A DNA stretch of 64,000 nucleotides from Algoriphagus pacificus (lineage in GTDB: Bacteria > Bacteroidota > Bacteroidia > Cytophagales > Cyclobacteriaceae): positions 62,001 to 126,000 of the forward strand of contig NZ_JAFKCU010000007.1 of assembly GCF_017254845.1 (NCBI RefSeq), given 5' to 3'. Position numbers and translations under genes: made by a program. Shown piece after piece: positions 36,658-46,198 of the stretch. How positions within the stretch are numbered: position 1 is the stretch's first letter; every line of letters begins with the position of its first letter. The notes beneath the pieces are model-generated. The model ran no database searches, was not told the DNA's origin, and worked only from the letters and a program-made list of their open reading frames with translations.

Positions 36658-37730
36658 TAAAGTGGTATTGTTCGACCTTCATCTATCCAAACCTTCATAC
36701 AATAAAGATAGTGGAGCATGGCTATTTTTTTGAATTTAGCCTGATTTCTTCCATTCTCTGCCCCTGTCAAGATATCACGAAGCATCTGGACTCCTGGATT
36801 CCCTTCAACAAATGAATTATAATCTTTTTCAAGTCTTACAAATGGAATGCTTTGTAAAACTGCTGGTACAATAAAATCCTTAAACTGTTCAAGTTTCTTA
36901 ACTTCTGCCTTAAAACCATAATAAAGATTGTCATAGGGATCATAAAAAATAAATCCTGGACTAATTGTGCCTCCAGCAGTCATATCATCCTTTTTAATAC
37001 CTGCATAATCACCGAATGCATCAAAAGATTCTCTTTCAAAGGATTCAATCAGGCTATTATCGGCTTCAGAAATCACATCATTATGATCCAATTCTACATT
37101 CTTAATATCGGAGTTTAATGCGCTTCGGATAATGATTTTCGTCACGCTTTGGAAACATTTTCTTATAATGCGATTATGCTTTCTGAAGATTGGATTTGTT
37201 GGACTGACTGTACCCAAATCATAAATAAAGTAATCCGAATCACTTCTTATCCATTGTTCAATTTCAATTAGATCTTCCTCGAAAGAATCAGGATTTGTTA
37301 TGAAAGCAACTTTAGAAAACATCCCCACCAAGCTCTTACTTTGTCTGCTAATGGTATCTGCTTCTCCTAAAAGATTCAAAAGAGAAGAAACCACCGGAAT
37401 CACTTTTTGAATTGCTTTAAATTGCTCGAAAAATTCCACCCTGCCAGCCACAGACTCCAAGACCAATCGAGAAAAGGTAACTACATCTGATTGGGTACTA
37501 TTAGAAAGTTTAATATAATTGGGTAAACTCAAAAAAACATAATCAGAAGTAATTGAATTGAATAGCTCATTATAGATTTCGAATGAGCTTTGTTGGTTAT
37601 TTTTTCTATCCTTTTCCTTTATAACCTCCACCATAGGATAGATTCTATTCCCAAAATCAGATTCTTTTAAGACAAGAATTTCCTGCTGTCTTGCTCTAAA
37701 AACAGGCACATATTTTAATGTTGAACTCAT
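36624..37730 (-). CDS. sce7725-family protein
   Basis: A 368-residue protein beginning 'KYVPVFRARQQEILVLKESDFGNRIYPMVEVI', typical of the sce7725/'beta family' proteins that pair with sce7726. The middle part 'YFIYDLGTVSPTNPIFRKHNRIIRKC' suggests an alpha/beta barrel-like chain. No catalytic motif can be named. Its start overlaps the stop of the cyclase-like gene by 4 nt (ATGA), so the two are cotranscribed and coupled. Its end overlaps the convergent sce7726-like gene. Confidence 0.65.
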   Translation of the reverse strand: MSSTLKYVPVFRARQQEILVLKESDFGNRIYPMVEVIKEKDRKNNQQSSFEIYNELFNSITSDYVFLSLPNYIKLSNSTQSDVVTFSRLVLESVAGRVEFFEQFKAIQKVIPVVSSLLNLLGEADTISRQSKSLVGMFSKVAFITNPDSFEEDLIEIEQWIRSDSDYFIYDLGTVSPTNPIFRKHNRIIRKCFQSVTKIIIRSALNSDIKNVELDHNDVISEADNSLIESFERESFDAFGDYAGIKKDDMTAGGTISPGFIFYDPYDNLYYGFKAEVKKLEQFKDFIVPAVLQSIPFVRLEKDYNSFVEGNPGVQMLRDILTGAENGRNQAKFKKIAMLHYLYCMKVWIDEGRTIPLYQEYTKDGLIG

Positions 37731-38539
37731 GGCAATTCGATTAATAAGGTTTTCAATCTATCCAATTCTTCCTCTCCGACTTCTTCATCCTCAAGCAAGA
37801 TCCCATTATTTTCAATAAACTCTTCAAGAAAGCAATTATAGGTTTGGGCCAGCCATTTATACTTTAACCCAATTTTTGGCTCCTCATATTTAATTCCCAA
37901 TTTCTCCAGGATTTTTATACGGTAGGTTTCGAAAAACTCTACCCTATCGGCTGCTTTAACAGCGTTATAGAAGGGGTCAATAAAAGTCAGCTTGTCCTCT
38001 GTTTTTAGCTGAAAATCAAAATCCGCTTCAATGTCTTTTAACAAATCACAAAATGAATCTGAAATAACTACCCGTGGATACATAGCTACTCTAGACTCAA
38101 GATAATAGGCATTGGCCAATGGTTTCCCAACAGCTATATCCTCTTCATCTAGCATCCACCCATAATCTATACCCCCTCTTAGGAAATATCCCAAAGAAGC
38201 CATTCTTTGGAAGAGATTTGAAACTACAAACAATATTTCATTGGCAATATTTCTATCTTCCTCTATATCTGCAGAGATACAAATATTATCACTAAAGAGA
38301 TAATACCTACAATAGTTCTTGGGAATTAAATCTACTACGGATTTAAAAGCAACAATAAACTCATTTGCTTTTTCAGAGATTAAATTCTCAGGTGAGAGTG
38401 TCTCACTGTCCAGATCGGCATCTTCCTCAAATTCATTAAGGAGGGAGGCAAAACCAAGCACATCCAAAAAACAGACTATCCTTTTCTGATATTTTATAGC
38501 AGACACACTCATCTTTTCACAAAAAGGTTCAAAATACAA
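37727..38539 (-). CDS. Class III nucleotide-cyclase-like protein
   Basis: A 270-residue protein (262 if started at MSVSAIKYQ, 38512). The cyclase-homology pattern is visible: 'RIVCFLDVLGFASLL' with metal-binding-type Asp26, 'YYLFSDNICIS' with Asp84, 'GYFLRGGIDYGW' at ~118-128, and 'GKPLANAYYLESRVA'. Both metal Asp positions are present, so activity is plausible. Classical membrane or sensor domains are absent. It is translationally coupled to the sce7725-like gene, suggesting a signalling-plus-effector unit; whether it makes a cyclic nucleotide is unknown. Confidence 0.6.
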   Translation of the reverse strand: MYFEPFCEKMSVSAIKYQKRIVCFLDVLGFASLLNEFEEDADLDSETLSPENLISEKANEFIVAFKSVVDLIPKNYCRYYLFSDNICISADIEEDRNIANEILFVVSNLFQRMASLGYFLRGGIDYGWMLDEEDIAVGKPLANAYYLESRVAMYPRVVISDSFCDLLKDIEADFDFQLKTEDKLTFIDPFYNAVKAADRVEFFETYRIKILEKLGIKYEEPKIGLKYKWLAQTYNCFLEEFIENNGILLEDEEVGEEELDRLKTLLIELP

Positions 38540-38755
38540 TCAATTTGAATTTCAATACTGTATTTTTTCTCTTTATTCTCTTCTTGTTGGAGTAGTTAAA
38601 ATGTTTATTTCCTTAAAATCACATTCATTTTAGGAATTAGTCTATTTACCCTTATTTCTATTCCTTTTTTGACTGGTAAAATTGATAGAAAAGATGGTAA
38701 TCGATCCTGCTCAAATTTATAGATTGTAAGATCGGGAAAACTAAAAGTTAATAAA

Positions 38756-38773
38756 ATACCCAGTACTGGGTAT
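38756..38773. repeat. 18-bp palindrome, copy 2
   Basis: ATACCCAGTACTGGGTAT, identical to copy 1, in the 38540-39107 intergenic stretch. That stretch holds no other supportable gene. Confidence 0.85.
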
Positions 38774-38992
38774 TTATTAGAAAATGATGGGCGATAGGAA
38801 TGATTTACGGTGTGTTTTCCAAAGAAATAGAACGCAAACCAGATGATTAATTTCCGATTCTATGACTCGGCAATTGTATTAATTGCCCATCACTGGCCTA
38901 CTGAGTTTGATTATCTGTATTATTTGACTCATAGGATTAGGTTTTCAAGCCATTTTACTAGAGCTATCTTTTATCGAAAATGTCGGCCAAAA

Positions 38993-39020
38993 AAAACGAA
39001 CCCGTCAATAAGACGGGTCT
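38993..39020 (-). terminator. Terminator downstream of the STAS-GHKL gene
   Basis: On the minus strand ACCCGTC-TTATT-GACGGGT is followed by TCG and eight T residues. Confidence 0.8.
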
Positions 39021-39107
39021 ATATCTACTGGAATATCTTATAAGGATTTAGTATACTATTATCCCTTGATTTTTTTCTCTCCTACTTTAATTATATACAA
39101 CTTAAAA

Positions 39108-39959
39108 TTAAAATTGAATTTTTAAAAATATGCTTGTCCCTTTCAAACTATAATTCAAAACTTCAGATTGCTTAACTCTTCCTTCAAAAGTTTTAATTTG
39201 ACCTTTTCCAGAAGTAATCTGCACTTGATCTATGATTTCAACTATTTTTGCCAATCCCAATCCTCTACCAATTATCCCAGTCCCACTTACACCTGGCTTA
39301 ATAGCTTCTTGGATAAACATGTGATCGTCAATAGAATCATTAAAATCCAAAACCTCGGACATTGTATTTCGAATTCCCCTCCCTATATCAGCAATAGAAA
39401 GGGAAAGACTTTTTTGTCCATTTGTTTTGTAATGAAAAGAAAAACCTCCAATTGTTTCACCTGAATGATCAAAAATATTTCGAACAAGTTCGTAAAAACA
39501 AAAACAAAAAGTACTACTAATATTCGAAGAAGAAATTAGCCTTTCAACGTTCGCTAATTCGTTTGCTAAAAAAGATTGAAATGTATTTGGAGTAATAATT
39601 CCAATTTTAGCCTTTTGCCAACCACTCCGATTAAAAGTCTTTTTAAGAAACATTACATCTTCTACACAGTTATAATATTGAACTTCAAAATTCCTAAAAT
39701 AAGTATCTAGCAAACCAGTAAAATGTAAATAAGAGATACTTTCCTCAATTTCAGGAAGTCTAATTTTGATCTTCTTTAGTAAAATTTTTTGCAAATAAAA
39801 TGGCATCAAGGCTATATAATTCAACCCCTCTGGATCAACATAATTTAGCTTTGAAAGATCAAATACTATTTCATGATCAGTCAAGCTTTCAATATTAAAT
39901 ATAACCTTTTGAATATTAAAATAGGTTAATCTACTAGGCACACTAATTATTACACTCAT
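39108..39959 (-). CDS. STAS-like domain fused to GHKL ATPase
   Basis: A 283-residue protein. Residues ~1-110 resemble a STAS/anti-sigma-antagonist fold ('DHEIVFDLSKLNYVDPEGLNYIA'). Residues ~130-283 form a GHKL ATPase with N-box 'ELVRNIFDHSG' (157-167), G1 'ADIGRGI' (190-196) and G2 'GRGLGL' (231-236). No kinase His or receiver is present, so it is not a standard two-component sensor. It overlaps its upstream partner by 4 nt. The fusion suggests a conformational switch module; its target is unknown. Confidence 0.75.
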   Translation of the reverse strand: MSVIISVPSRLTYFNIQKVIFNIESLTDHEIVFDLSKLNYVDPEGLNYIALMPFYLQKILLKKIKIRLPEIEESISYLHFTGLLDTYFRNFEVQYYNCVEDVMFLKKTFNRSGWQKAKIGIITPNTFQSFLANELANVERLISSSNISSTFCFCFYELVRNIFDHSGETIGGFSFHYKTNGQKSLSLSIADIGRGIRNTMSEVLDFNDSIDDHMFIQEAIKPGVSGTGIIGRGLGLAKIVEIIDQVQITSGKGQIKTFEGRVKQSEVLNYSLKGTSIFLKIQF

Positions 39960-40585
39960 TTATAATTTTTTATTTGAGTCCCAAAAAGAATTGGGATAAT
40001 TGTTAATTTCATCCCTGTATGCTTTGAATAAAGCCCAAAACCTTCTATAAATATCTTTCCATTGGAAGATTCTAATGCTGGATGAATTGGGGTATTACTA
40101 ATCAATGAGTTTTTTCCAGTGTAAAGAAACAATTGTACATCGCCACATTTCCCCGACCAACTAATGTTCTTCATACCTTCATAATTTGCGAGTCTTTGAG
40201 AGTAGGTATCACCTTTAATATGAGGTCTGAACATTCCTGAAAATTTCACCAGTTTGTTTCGATCAAAAATTAATCTAGTTGTTTTATCATTTATCGTTTG
40301 ATAATTGTCATTGTTAGCAAGAAATTCTAAAGCGTTTTTAGTTTTTTGATCTAATTCTGAAAATTCATAAAACTGTTCCTTTTCAGTTTGATTACCAAAA
40401 TCTGATTCAACAGACACTTCAGCTTTAAATATTTTACTAATTAGTTTATTAAATCCAACTTTTCCTTTAGCCATTAATCCTAGTTGTTTTCTCTTAGATT
40501 TAATTTCCTTTTTCAAAATTGCAGATGTGACTTGATACGAAATTGTTTCAACCCTCTTTTCATTCAAATAATATAGGATCCACAT
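39956..40585 (-). CDS. Uncharacterised partner of the STAS-GHKL protein
   Basis: A 209-residue protein of no recognised family. The N-terminal third is basic and helical (LKKEIKSKRKQLGLMAKGKVGFNKLI). The rest is mixed, with 'LIFDRNKLVKFSGMFRPHIKGD', 'KCGDVQLFLYTGKNSLIS' and a beta-rich end. No membrane helix or signal is seen. The ATGA overlap with the STAS-GHKL gene indicates a two-gene unit, so the proteins probably act together. Confidence 0.55.
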   Translation of the reverse strand: MWILYYLNEKRVETISYQVTSAILKKEIKSKRKQLGLMAKGKVGFNKLISKIFKAEVSVESDFGNQTEKEQFYEFSELDQKTKNALEFLANNDNYQTINDKTTRLIFDRNKLVKFSGMFRPHIKGDTYSQRLANYEGMKNISWSGKCGDVQLFLYTGKNSLISNTPIHPALESSNGKIFIEGFGLYSKHTGMKLTIIPILFGTQIKNYK

Positions 40586-41063
40586 TTTTATTGTCTTTAG
40601 ATTTTAGATTCAATTTTAAAGCCACATACATCAAATCAATTTGCAGTTAAATTAGTCTATTTAGCTCCAAGGGTTGTAGTTATTTTGAGGTAGCATTGGG
40701 TGAAGTTTCCAACTTCACTCTAATATGCAATTTTCTTTTCCACCTCACTCCTCTCCAGGTATCGAGCTGTTAAATAGGAGCGAGCGATTCGTCACTAATT
40801 GGAAGATATGACTACGTAATGAGTTGGTTGTTTTTGAAAACTAAAAAAACATCGGCAAGAAAAGTATTTTTGGATATAAAAAAATACCCTGTACTGGGTA
40901 TATTTGGACCTCACCCCTCTCCCGATACGCTGCACTCCCGAATTGCAACCGCTCGGGATTAAAATATCGGGACAGGCTCTCTCCTCGAAGAGAGGGTGAC
41001 CGATTCTGCTGAAAGTGGAAATTATTGTTAAAAAAAGATCTTACCAGAAGGGAAAAGGTTTAT
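40586..41063. repeat. Non-coding stretch with a larger palindromic element, copy 3
   Basis: It contains the palindrome ATACCCTGTACTGGGTAT at 40885-40902. This is followed by TTTGGACCTCACCCCTCTCCC..., a CTCCTCGAAGAGAG hairpin and GTGACCGATTCTGCTGAAAGT. The same order recurs at 46199-46290, so this is a dispersed mobile-like element of at least ~150 bp. No gene is seen here. Confidence 0.75.
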
Positions 41064-41573
41064 TTATTTTCTCGGTTTAAAAGGAATATTCTCTAGTTCT
41101 GATGGGATTACCCAGATTCCTTTTGTTTCAGTTGCCATACCATTTTTTATAATAACACGATATTGGAGGTAAAGCTTTATTGTCATGATAGAAGGCTCAA
41201 GGTTCATTCGGTAGTACCGGAAAAGACTTTGTCCTTCTTTGATCTCTAGCTTGGTCGGAAATGCCTCCCGGATTTCATATAAGCTTCTTTTGATTTTACC
41301 CTGATCATTTTGAAGTAAAAATGTGAAGTATGGCCCTTTGATATTTCGTTGCTGAACTTCTGAAAGGTATACTGGCTTTCCTGATAGGTTTTTCATTTCC
41401 AGTTCCAAATAAAGAAATGTGCCTTGTCGTGAAATATCTTTCCGTACATAATTGATTCTCAGCGGAAAAATAGCATTGTGCCTTTTTGTTCTTAAGAAAA
41501 GAACAATCCAACGTAGTACAAAAAGTAGAAGGATGGCGGAAAATATACCTAGTATGAGAGTTAAGGTATTCAC
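41064..41573 (-). CDS. Single-pass membrane protein of unknown function
   Basis: A 169-residue protein. One N-terminal transmembrane helix (residues ~5-27) is followed by a short basic segment and a ~125-residue beta-rich soluble domain ('GTFLYLELEMKNLSGKPVYLSEVQQRNIKGPYF'), reminiscent of Ig-like folds. No family is recognised. It lies 45 nt downstream of the beta-helix membrane protein gene on the same strand, so the two could be cotranscribed. Confidence 0.55.
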   Translation of the reverse strand: MNTLTLILGIFSAILLLFVLRWIVLFLRTKRHNAIFPLRINYVRKDISRQGTFLYLELEMKNLSGKPVYLSEVQQRNIKGPYFTFLLQNDQGKIKRSLYEIREAFPTKLEIKEGQSLFRYYRMNLEPSIMTIKLYLQYRVIIKNGMATETKGIWVIPSELENIPFKPRK

Positions 41574-41617
41574 TTTATTTATTTATTGTTTATCTGCATA
41601 TTCACCATGACCCTAGA

Positions 41618-43216
41618 TTACTTATTGAATTTCCTAAAAGCCGCAATAAACTGATATAACAGGTAGGCAAATAAGATCTTATATAAAAAGTCAAATCCTT
41701 TAGTGACGGGATGAAAGGTAGCTTTCATATTCTCGCTGTGAAACGGCTTATAGTTTTCTTCTACTTCAGTTAAAAAAGTAAATGGCTTGATAAAGTATGA
41801 ATAGTTTTGTGACAAAAAGTCAAGACCGGCTTCAAAAGGAAGATTCGTTTGGAAAGAAAGGTCAAGATTGATAATTCCAAATTGTATAACCATCAGCAAT
41901 AAAATCCAAAACAATGCTTTTTGGGGCATTGTACCATGGAAATTAGACCAATAGTTTAGGTTCAATACTTGTTTATCAAACCAACTTAAGGAAGAGTCCT
42001 TGACTTTAGCTCTAAATTCCAATTCCAAAGCTCTATAGATTGTAGCATAATGCTTATTGTTTTGTTCGATCATCAATGCATTCATTTCCCTACAAAAATC
42101 AATTTTGCTCACATAATCTCCCCTCATCTCCCTTATAGTTTCTTGTTCAACCATTTTATAGGAATGAGCAACAAAGCCCACAATTGATGAGTCCTTGAGT
42201 ACTAGACTTTTAAAATTGTGCAAGAAACTAGGGTTTGCTTCTACCCCCTTCAAAATTGCGTTGTCTAAGATCAATTCTCCGTCACCATATTCACCAAGAT
42301 TAAAGACCACATTTTCCTTTATTTTGAAATAGAGAAATCTCAAATTTTTAATCATGCATGAAAAAATGAGAATATTGGAAAGGCCGGCCCCAATTAAGGT
42401 TAGGCTATCGATTTCCATTGAAGCCAAAGTAAAATTTGAAGTATCATTTATTTCAAGGCTTTTTAAAAGAATATCCTTATCAGTTCCGCTTAGGGACAGA
42501 TTAGTAAAATTACAACTCTGGATATTCAGTCTTCCATATTCAAAAATCTTCCTTTTACCAATCCTTGATTTGTGATCCGCAAACAGACTGATGTTTCCTC
42601 CTTGGACTCCACTTAATGTTAGAAATCCTACTTCTGAGTTCTCAAAAATTAGTTTTTGAATTTTAGAGTTATAGATGGAAAAATCTCTAAACCCACAATT
42701 TTCAACTTTGATTTTTGGATGGGTTACGTCTTCAGCATTGAAATTCATATTTGTCAAATTTCTAAGCTTCAATTCTCGAAATTCAACATCCTTAAATTGT
42801 AATTCAATTTCAGTACTCTCTTTAAATAAGATGACTCCAAAAGCAGTACGATTAGTAATTCGTATGCTTGAATTGGAACAATTCTCAAATGAGAAACTAC
42901 TTGTTAAAGTCTGGCAATTACTGAATTCAATTAAAAAATTATTGAAGGAGACAGGTTCCTGAATTCTAAATCTACAATCTTTAAAAATTATATAAGGCTT
43001 TTCAACAAGCTCGTTGTCCACTTTTCTTCTTAAGATCGACTCAAACTCATGTAAGTTAAATTCGCTGGAGGTAAAATATATCGGCTTACTTAAGTCCAGG
43101 TCTGCGTACTTATCCTCTATTAAGGTAAAAAATGTCCAATCGGCATTTTTATTGAACTCATACCCCCATATGCCACCTGTCTCATCTTCGATTCTATTAA
43201 AAAATACATTTGGCAT
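41618..43216 (-). CDS. Beta-helix (pentapeptide-like) protein with C-terminal membrane helices
   Basis: A 532-residue protein. Residues ~60-350 consist of irregular repeats of ~20 residues alternating short hydrophobic strands and Asn/Ser turns ('LKLRNLTNMNFNAEDVTHP', 'LSGVQGGNISLFAD'), as in right-handed or pentapeptide beta-helices. A helical 'CREMNALMIEQNNKHYATIYRALELEFRAK' segment follows, then two hydrophobic helices (~residues 430-450 and 505-525). The topology resembles membrane-anchored pentapeptide proteins from accessory islands; function is unknown. Confidence 0.6.
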   Translation of the reverse strand: MPNVFFNRIEDETGGIWGYEFNKNADWTFFTLIEDKYADLDLSKPIYFTSSEFNLHEFESILRRKVDNELVEKPYIIFKDCRFRIQEPVSFNNFLIEFSNCQTLTSSFSFENCSNSSIRITNRTAFGVILFKESTEIELQFKDVEFRELKLRNLTNMNFNAEDVTHPKIKVENCGFRDFSIYNSKIQKLIFENSEVGFLTLSGVQGGNISLFADHKSRIGKRKIFEYGRLNIQSCNFTNLSLSGTDKDILLKSLEINDTSNFTLASMEIDSLTLIGAGLSNILIFSCMIKNLRFLYFKIKENVVFNLGEYGDGELILDNAILKGVEANPSFLHNFKSLVLKDSSIVGFVAHSYKMVEQETIREMRGDYVSKIDFCREMNALMIEQNNKHYATIYRALELEFRAKVKDSSLSWFDKQVLNLNYWSNFHGTMPQKALFWILLLMVIQFGIINLDLSFQTNLPFEAGLDFLSQNYSYFIKPFTFLTEVEENYKPFHSENMKATFHPVTKGFDFLYKILFAYLLYQFIAAFRKFNK

Positions 43217-43390
43217 AATCTCTATTTTATTTGAATTTAATCTCCTTACTAAAAATACAAAACTTAGAGATAATCAATCCAAAGAAAGAATTGAGAAAAT
43301 GAAGATTTAGTCAAATGGCAATTAGCCTATCTTTCTCAAAATCTTCTTTTATAAGTAAATCAAGTGTATTTTTTCTGCTCTAATTACTAT

Positions 43391-43933
43391 TTATTTTCTA
43401 TTCAGAACAAATACCTGATATAGAGAATTTTTAGAAACGTTTACACCATTAGCTGGCTCATACGTTTCATAAATATACTTCTCTCCTAAATACTTTAGAG
43501 TCTTATCGCTAGTCTTATCGTCGAACTCTTGGCCCTTAGTGATATTATTGAGCTCCTTGTTTAAATCATCCCAATACTTTTTATCTGTAGTTGAGAATGA
43601 AACGCTAGATAACTCACCAAAATTATTAACATGAATCCAATGTTTCGGCTCATTATAGTTAATCATCTCCTCTGAAATGAACACGCCATTAAATTTTTTA
43701 TTAAAAAAATTCATTTTTAATAATCTCAGCAAAGAATCTTCTTTAGCCCTGTTTTCAAACAGCAGTTCTAGGTATTCTAAAGTAATAACTGCCTCATTAC
43801 TTGTTTCGACAATAATATCAGTATTTTTTGCTTCTTGTGGCTGAGATTGGCAAGAAATCAAGAAGGGACATAATATCCCTCCAATTAAAGCTAAGCAATA
43901 TCTAATCATCCTAGATTTCAAAATGTTACGCAT
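43391..43933 (-). CDS. Lipoprotein of unknown function
   Basis: A 180-residue protein with a signal peptide and lipobox (PFLISCQSQ). The mature part is mixed alpha/beta with 'ITLEYLELLFENRAKEDSLLRLLKM' and 'KHWIHVNNFGELSSVSFSTTDKKYW'. No family is recognised. It is flanked on both sides by non-coding DNA and is probably a single-gene unit. An anchor in the inner or outer membrane is expected from the lipobox. Confidence 0.55.
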   Translation of the reverse strand: MRNILKSRMIRYCLALIGGILCPFLISCQSQPQEAKNTDIIVETSNEAVITLEYLELLFENRAKEDSLLRLLKMNFFNKKFNGVFISEEMINYNEPKHWIHVNNFGELSSVSFSTTDKKYWDDLNKELNNITKGQEFDDKTSDKTLKYLGEKYIYETYEPANGVNVSKNSLYQVFVLNRK

Positions 43934-44040
43934 ATTTCTTTTTTAAAAACTGACTAGACTGGGGGGATTTAAAATTCCACCCTAATATCCTTACCAATTC
44001 AGTACAGTAATCGGGAAGCAACTGGTTAAATCGCTTTCTA

Positions 44041-44409
44041 TCAATCATGTTGCCAGCAATATTTACTTCCTGATGCAGCCTTTCTTGAGCATCTGGATCC
44101 GGCTTTAGTGGTTGCGATGCATTGAGAAGAAGTATTCTGAGTTGTTTTGGTTTCTAGGGTATTGGATTTGGCAGGAGTTGGTGTAGTTGATTTATTCTCT
44201 GTAGCACTTGGCTTGCAGACCAGGCAAGCAGTCAACCCTCTCTTTTTAGCTTCTGTAAGCGTTGCAGCCCAGCCTGTCTTAGCATAGCGACAGGTTTCCT
44301 TATGAAACTTTGCTCCTGTTTTGGTTATATAGACCGTCTGTGCCTGAAGCTGAAAAGCCAGAAAAAAAAGAGCTGTAAATAAGAGTAATTGAAGGGCTTT
44401 CTTTTGCAA
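44041..44409 (-). CDS. Secreted Cys-motif protein, duplicate copy A
   Basis: A 122-residue protein. A signal peptide ends in LQAQ. The mature part has two Cys modules: 'GAKFHKETCRYAKT...LTACLVCKPS' and a C-terminal 'SQCIATTKAGSRCSRKAASGSKYCWQHD' (C-x7-C-x10-C-x2-H), which resembles a small metal-binding finger. They are joined by a Thr/Ser/Pro/Lys-rich linker. It is ~85% identical by eye to the protein at 47168-47539, and the flanking DNA is duplicated as well. Its function is unknown. Confidence 0.7.
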   Translation of the reverse strand: MQKKALQLLLFTALFFLAFQLQAQTVYITKTGAKFHKETCRYAKTGWAATLTEAKKRGLTACLVCKPSATENKSTTPTPAKSNTLETKTTQNTSSQCIATTKAGSRCSRKAASGSKYCWQHD

Positions 44410-44476
44410 GGAATTGGATGTTGGTGGTTTTTGGATTTACTGTTTTGTAAGTTCAGGAAATCCGAAAAGAGAAAAA

Positions 44477-44494
44477 ATACCCTGTACTGGGTAT
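44477..44494. repeat. 18-bp palindrome, copy 4
   Basis: ATACCCTGTACTGGGTAT, followed by ATTTGGGCCTCATTCCCTGC, just upstream of the Cys-motif gene copy A. Confidence 0.85.
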
Positions 44495-44675
44495 ATTTGG
44501 GCCTCATTCCCTGCCTTCTTCCCGATATCGCGATGCTCATCGGGACAAGCTCTTAAGGAGAAGGAGATCGTTTTGTGCTATCCTCAAGTTATCAGTATCA
44601 ATTGTTGTTTGGTGGTTTCGCCCTTTCTGGGAGTAGGCAAATTGCTCCTAGTGACTTGGTGAAGTTTGTAACTTC

Positions 44676-45818
44676 CTAGCCTTCTATCCATAATCCTATT
44701 TTTGTAATAATTTCACTATTTAAATATGGCTGTGAATGCAACAATCCTTTAACTCTTTTAATATCTGAAGGGTATGATAACACATCATAGGTTATTTCAT
44801 CAGGAGGGTTCTGAGAAGGATAAATACTTAACGATAATCCTTTAAAAAAATTCTCCCACCCGAAAATCAATGGGTTTCCTCTAAAAAGATATAGAATGGG
44901 TAAGGATATGATGAATACTAAGGCTGGAAAAATTAATAGAATAAGAAATAATACAAATATTATTAGATACACTATTTGCATTTCCTCTAAATCCAAAAAT
45001 GATAAATTAATTTTATTGAAAGTTAATTCACCTAGTAAAATAACAATTATACTAATTGTAAAAAGTAAAGCGTATAGATATCCAAATGAAAGAAAAGATA
45101 GTTTGGTTGCTCTTTCTCCAAATTTTGATGTGACTTTTTGTAGAAACGATGATATTCTGAGCCAGAGCAAGGCCTCATCACCTTCAATTCTTACAACTAA
45201 CATTCTTTTTAACTCAGTTTTTCTATAATCTATTTTTTTATAAAATAGATTTACATATTCCTGAAATTCGGAAATTATAAAAGCTTTAATTTTAATTAAT
45301 CCTTTGGCAATTAAAAATGCTATTGCAAATTTTATGAAGCGAATCGGCCCATTTAAAAAGGAAAATGGTCCTTCTATTTCCAAACTTATTTGATTTGGTA
45401 AGTAGAACATGGCTGTAAAAAAGCTAATTATTCCTATAATCATTAGAATCCCTGAGATTCCACTGATTTCAAACTTTTCGCATCTAATAAAGGGAGTTGC
45501 TAAGGTTACTAGAGAAACGTTCGAAAATGAATTTTTCATTTTTGATAGTGCATACATAGCAACATTACCTCCATGACTATGTGCAATTAAAATGTGCTCA
45601 TCATTAGGGTTGTTTAATAGGGATTTTTCAAGAACAATTCTAAGTTTATCGCCATAATTTATCCTTGAACTATGGCAGTTTTTGCCATCCCAGTCGAATT
45701 TTGAAAAAATTACATCTGATTTCAGGCTTTTCATAAGAGCTAACTGAAATGAAGAATCCTTTTGAATCCACTCAGCATTTTTTGCAAAAGTTCCATGTAT
45801 TAAAATAACTCTTTTCAT
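44676..45818 (-). CDS. Alpha/beta-hydrolase with membrane helices
   Basis: A 380-residue protein. It opens 'KRVILIHGTFAKNAEWIQ' with the oxyanion HG motif, and the nucleophile elbow 'IAHSHGGN' places Ser81. Four hydrophobic segments follow (residues ~125-145, ~165-180, ~245-270, ~285-315), so the enzyme is membrane-associated. A catalytic His may be in 'VKGLLHSQPYLN' near the C-terminus. It resembles lipase/esterase-like proteins in accessory regions. It lies between the two copies of the duplicated Cys-motif gene. Confidence 0.65.
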   Translation of the reverse strand: MKRVILIHGTFAKNAEWIQKDSSFQLALMKSLKSDVIFSKFDWDGKNCHSSRINYGDKLRIVLEKSLLNNPNDEHILIAHSHGGNVAMYALSKMKNSFSNVSLVTLATPFIRCEKFEISGISGILMIIGIISFFTAMFYLPNQISLEIEGPFSFLNGPIRFIKFAIAFLIAKGLIKIKAFIISEFQEYVNLFYKKIDYRKTELKRMLVVRIEGDEALLWLRISSFLQKVTSKFGERATKLSFLSFGYLYALLFTISIIVILLGELTFNKINLSFLDLEEMQIVYLIIFVLFLILLIFPALVFIISLPILYLFRGNPLIFGWENFFKGLSLSIYPSQNPPDEITYDVLSYPSDIKRVKGLLHSQPYLNSEIITKIGLWIEG

Positions 45819-46198
45819 TGCGATTAAACTTATCTCATCTTCTGTATTGAATTCAGTTAAATTTTGCTGAATGAGTGAAATTTATCCCCTTAAATTTGTT
45901 CAGTTTCTTGTTAAAAAATAGAACTTATATTCAGATCTATGGAATGGTAATCTCCCTGCTGATAGTAGTTCGTAAAACTCTCTCACATCGCCCTTCTGGG
46001 TGTAGTCAAATCTATAGTTAAGGCTGGGTGGGATTTTTAATTCCACACAATTATCCTCACGAATATTCAATTGACCCTACTTCTACTTAACTCAAATACC
46101 CTGTCTGGAGAACAATTAAGACTCTTCCCATCCAAAAAAAACGAATTTTTCAGGTGAAAAAGAACTATTGTAAGGAAGGGAAAAAATGATAAAAAAAA

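Noticed and set aside
38843-39043. 66-residue plus-strand frame in the 38.5-39.1 kb gap
   Set aside because: Its composition is not protein-like and its end runs through the terminator hairpin of the convergent gene.
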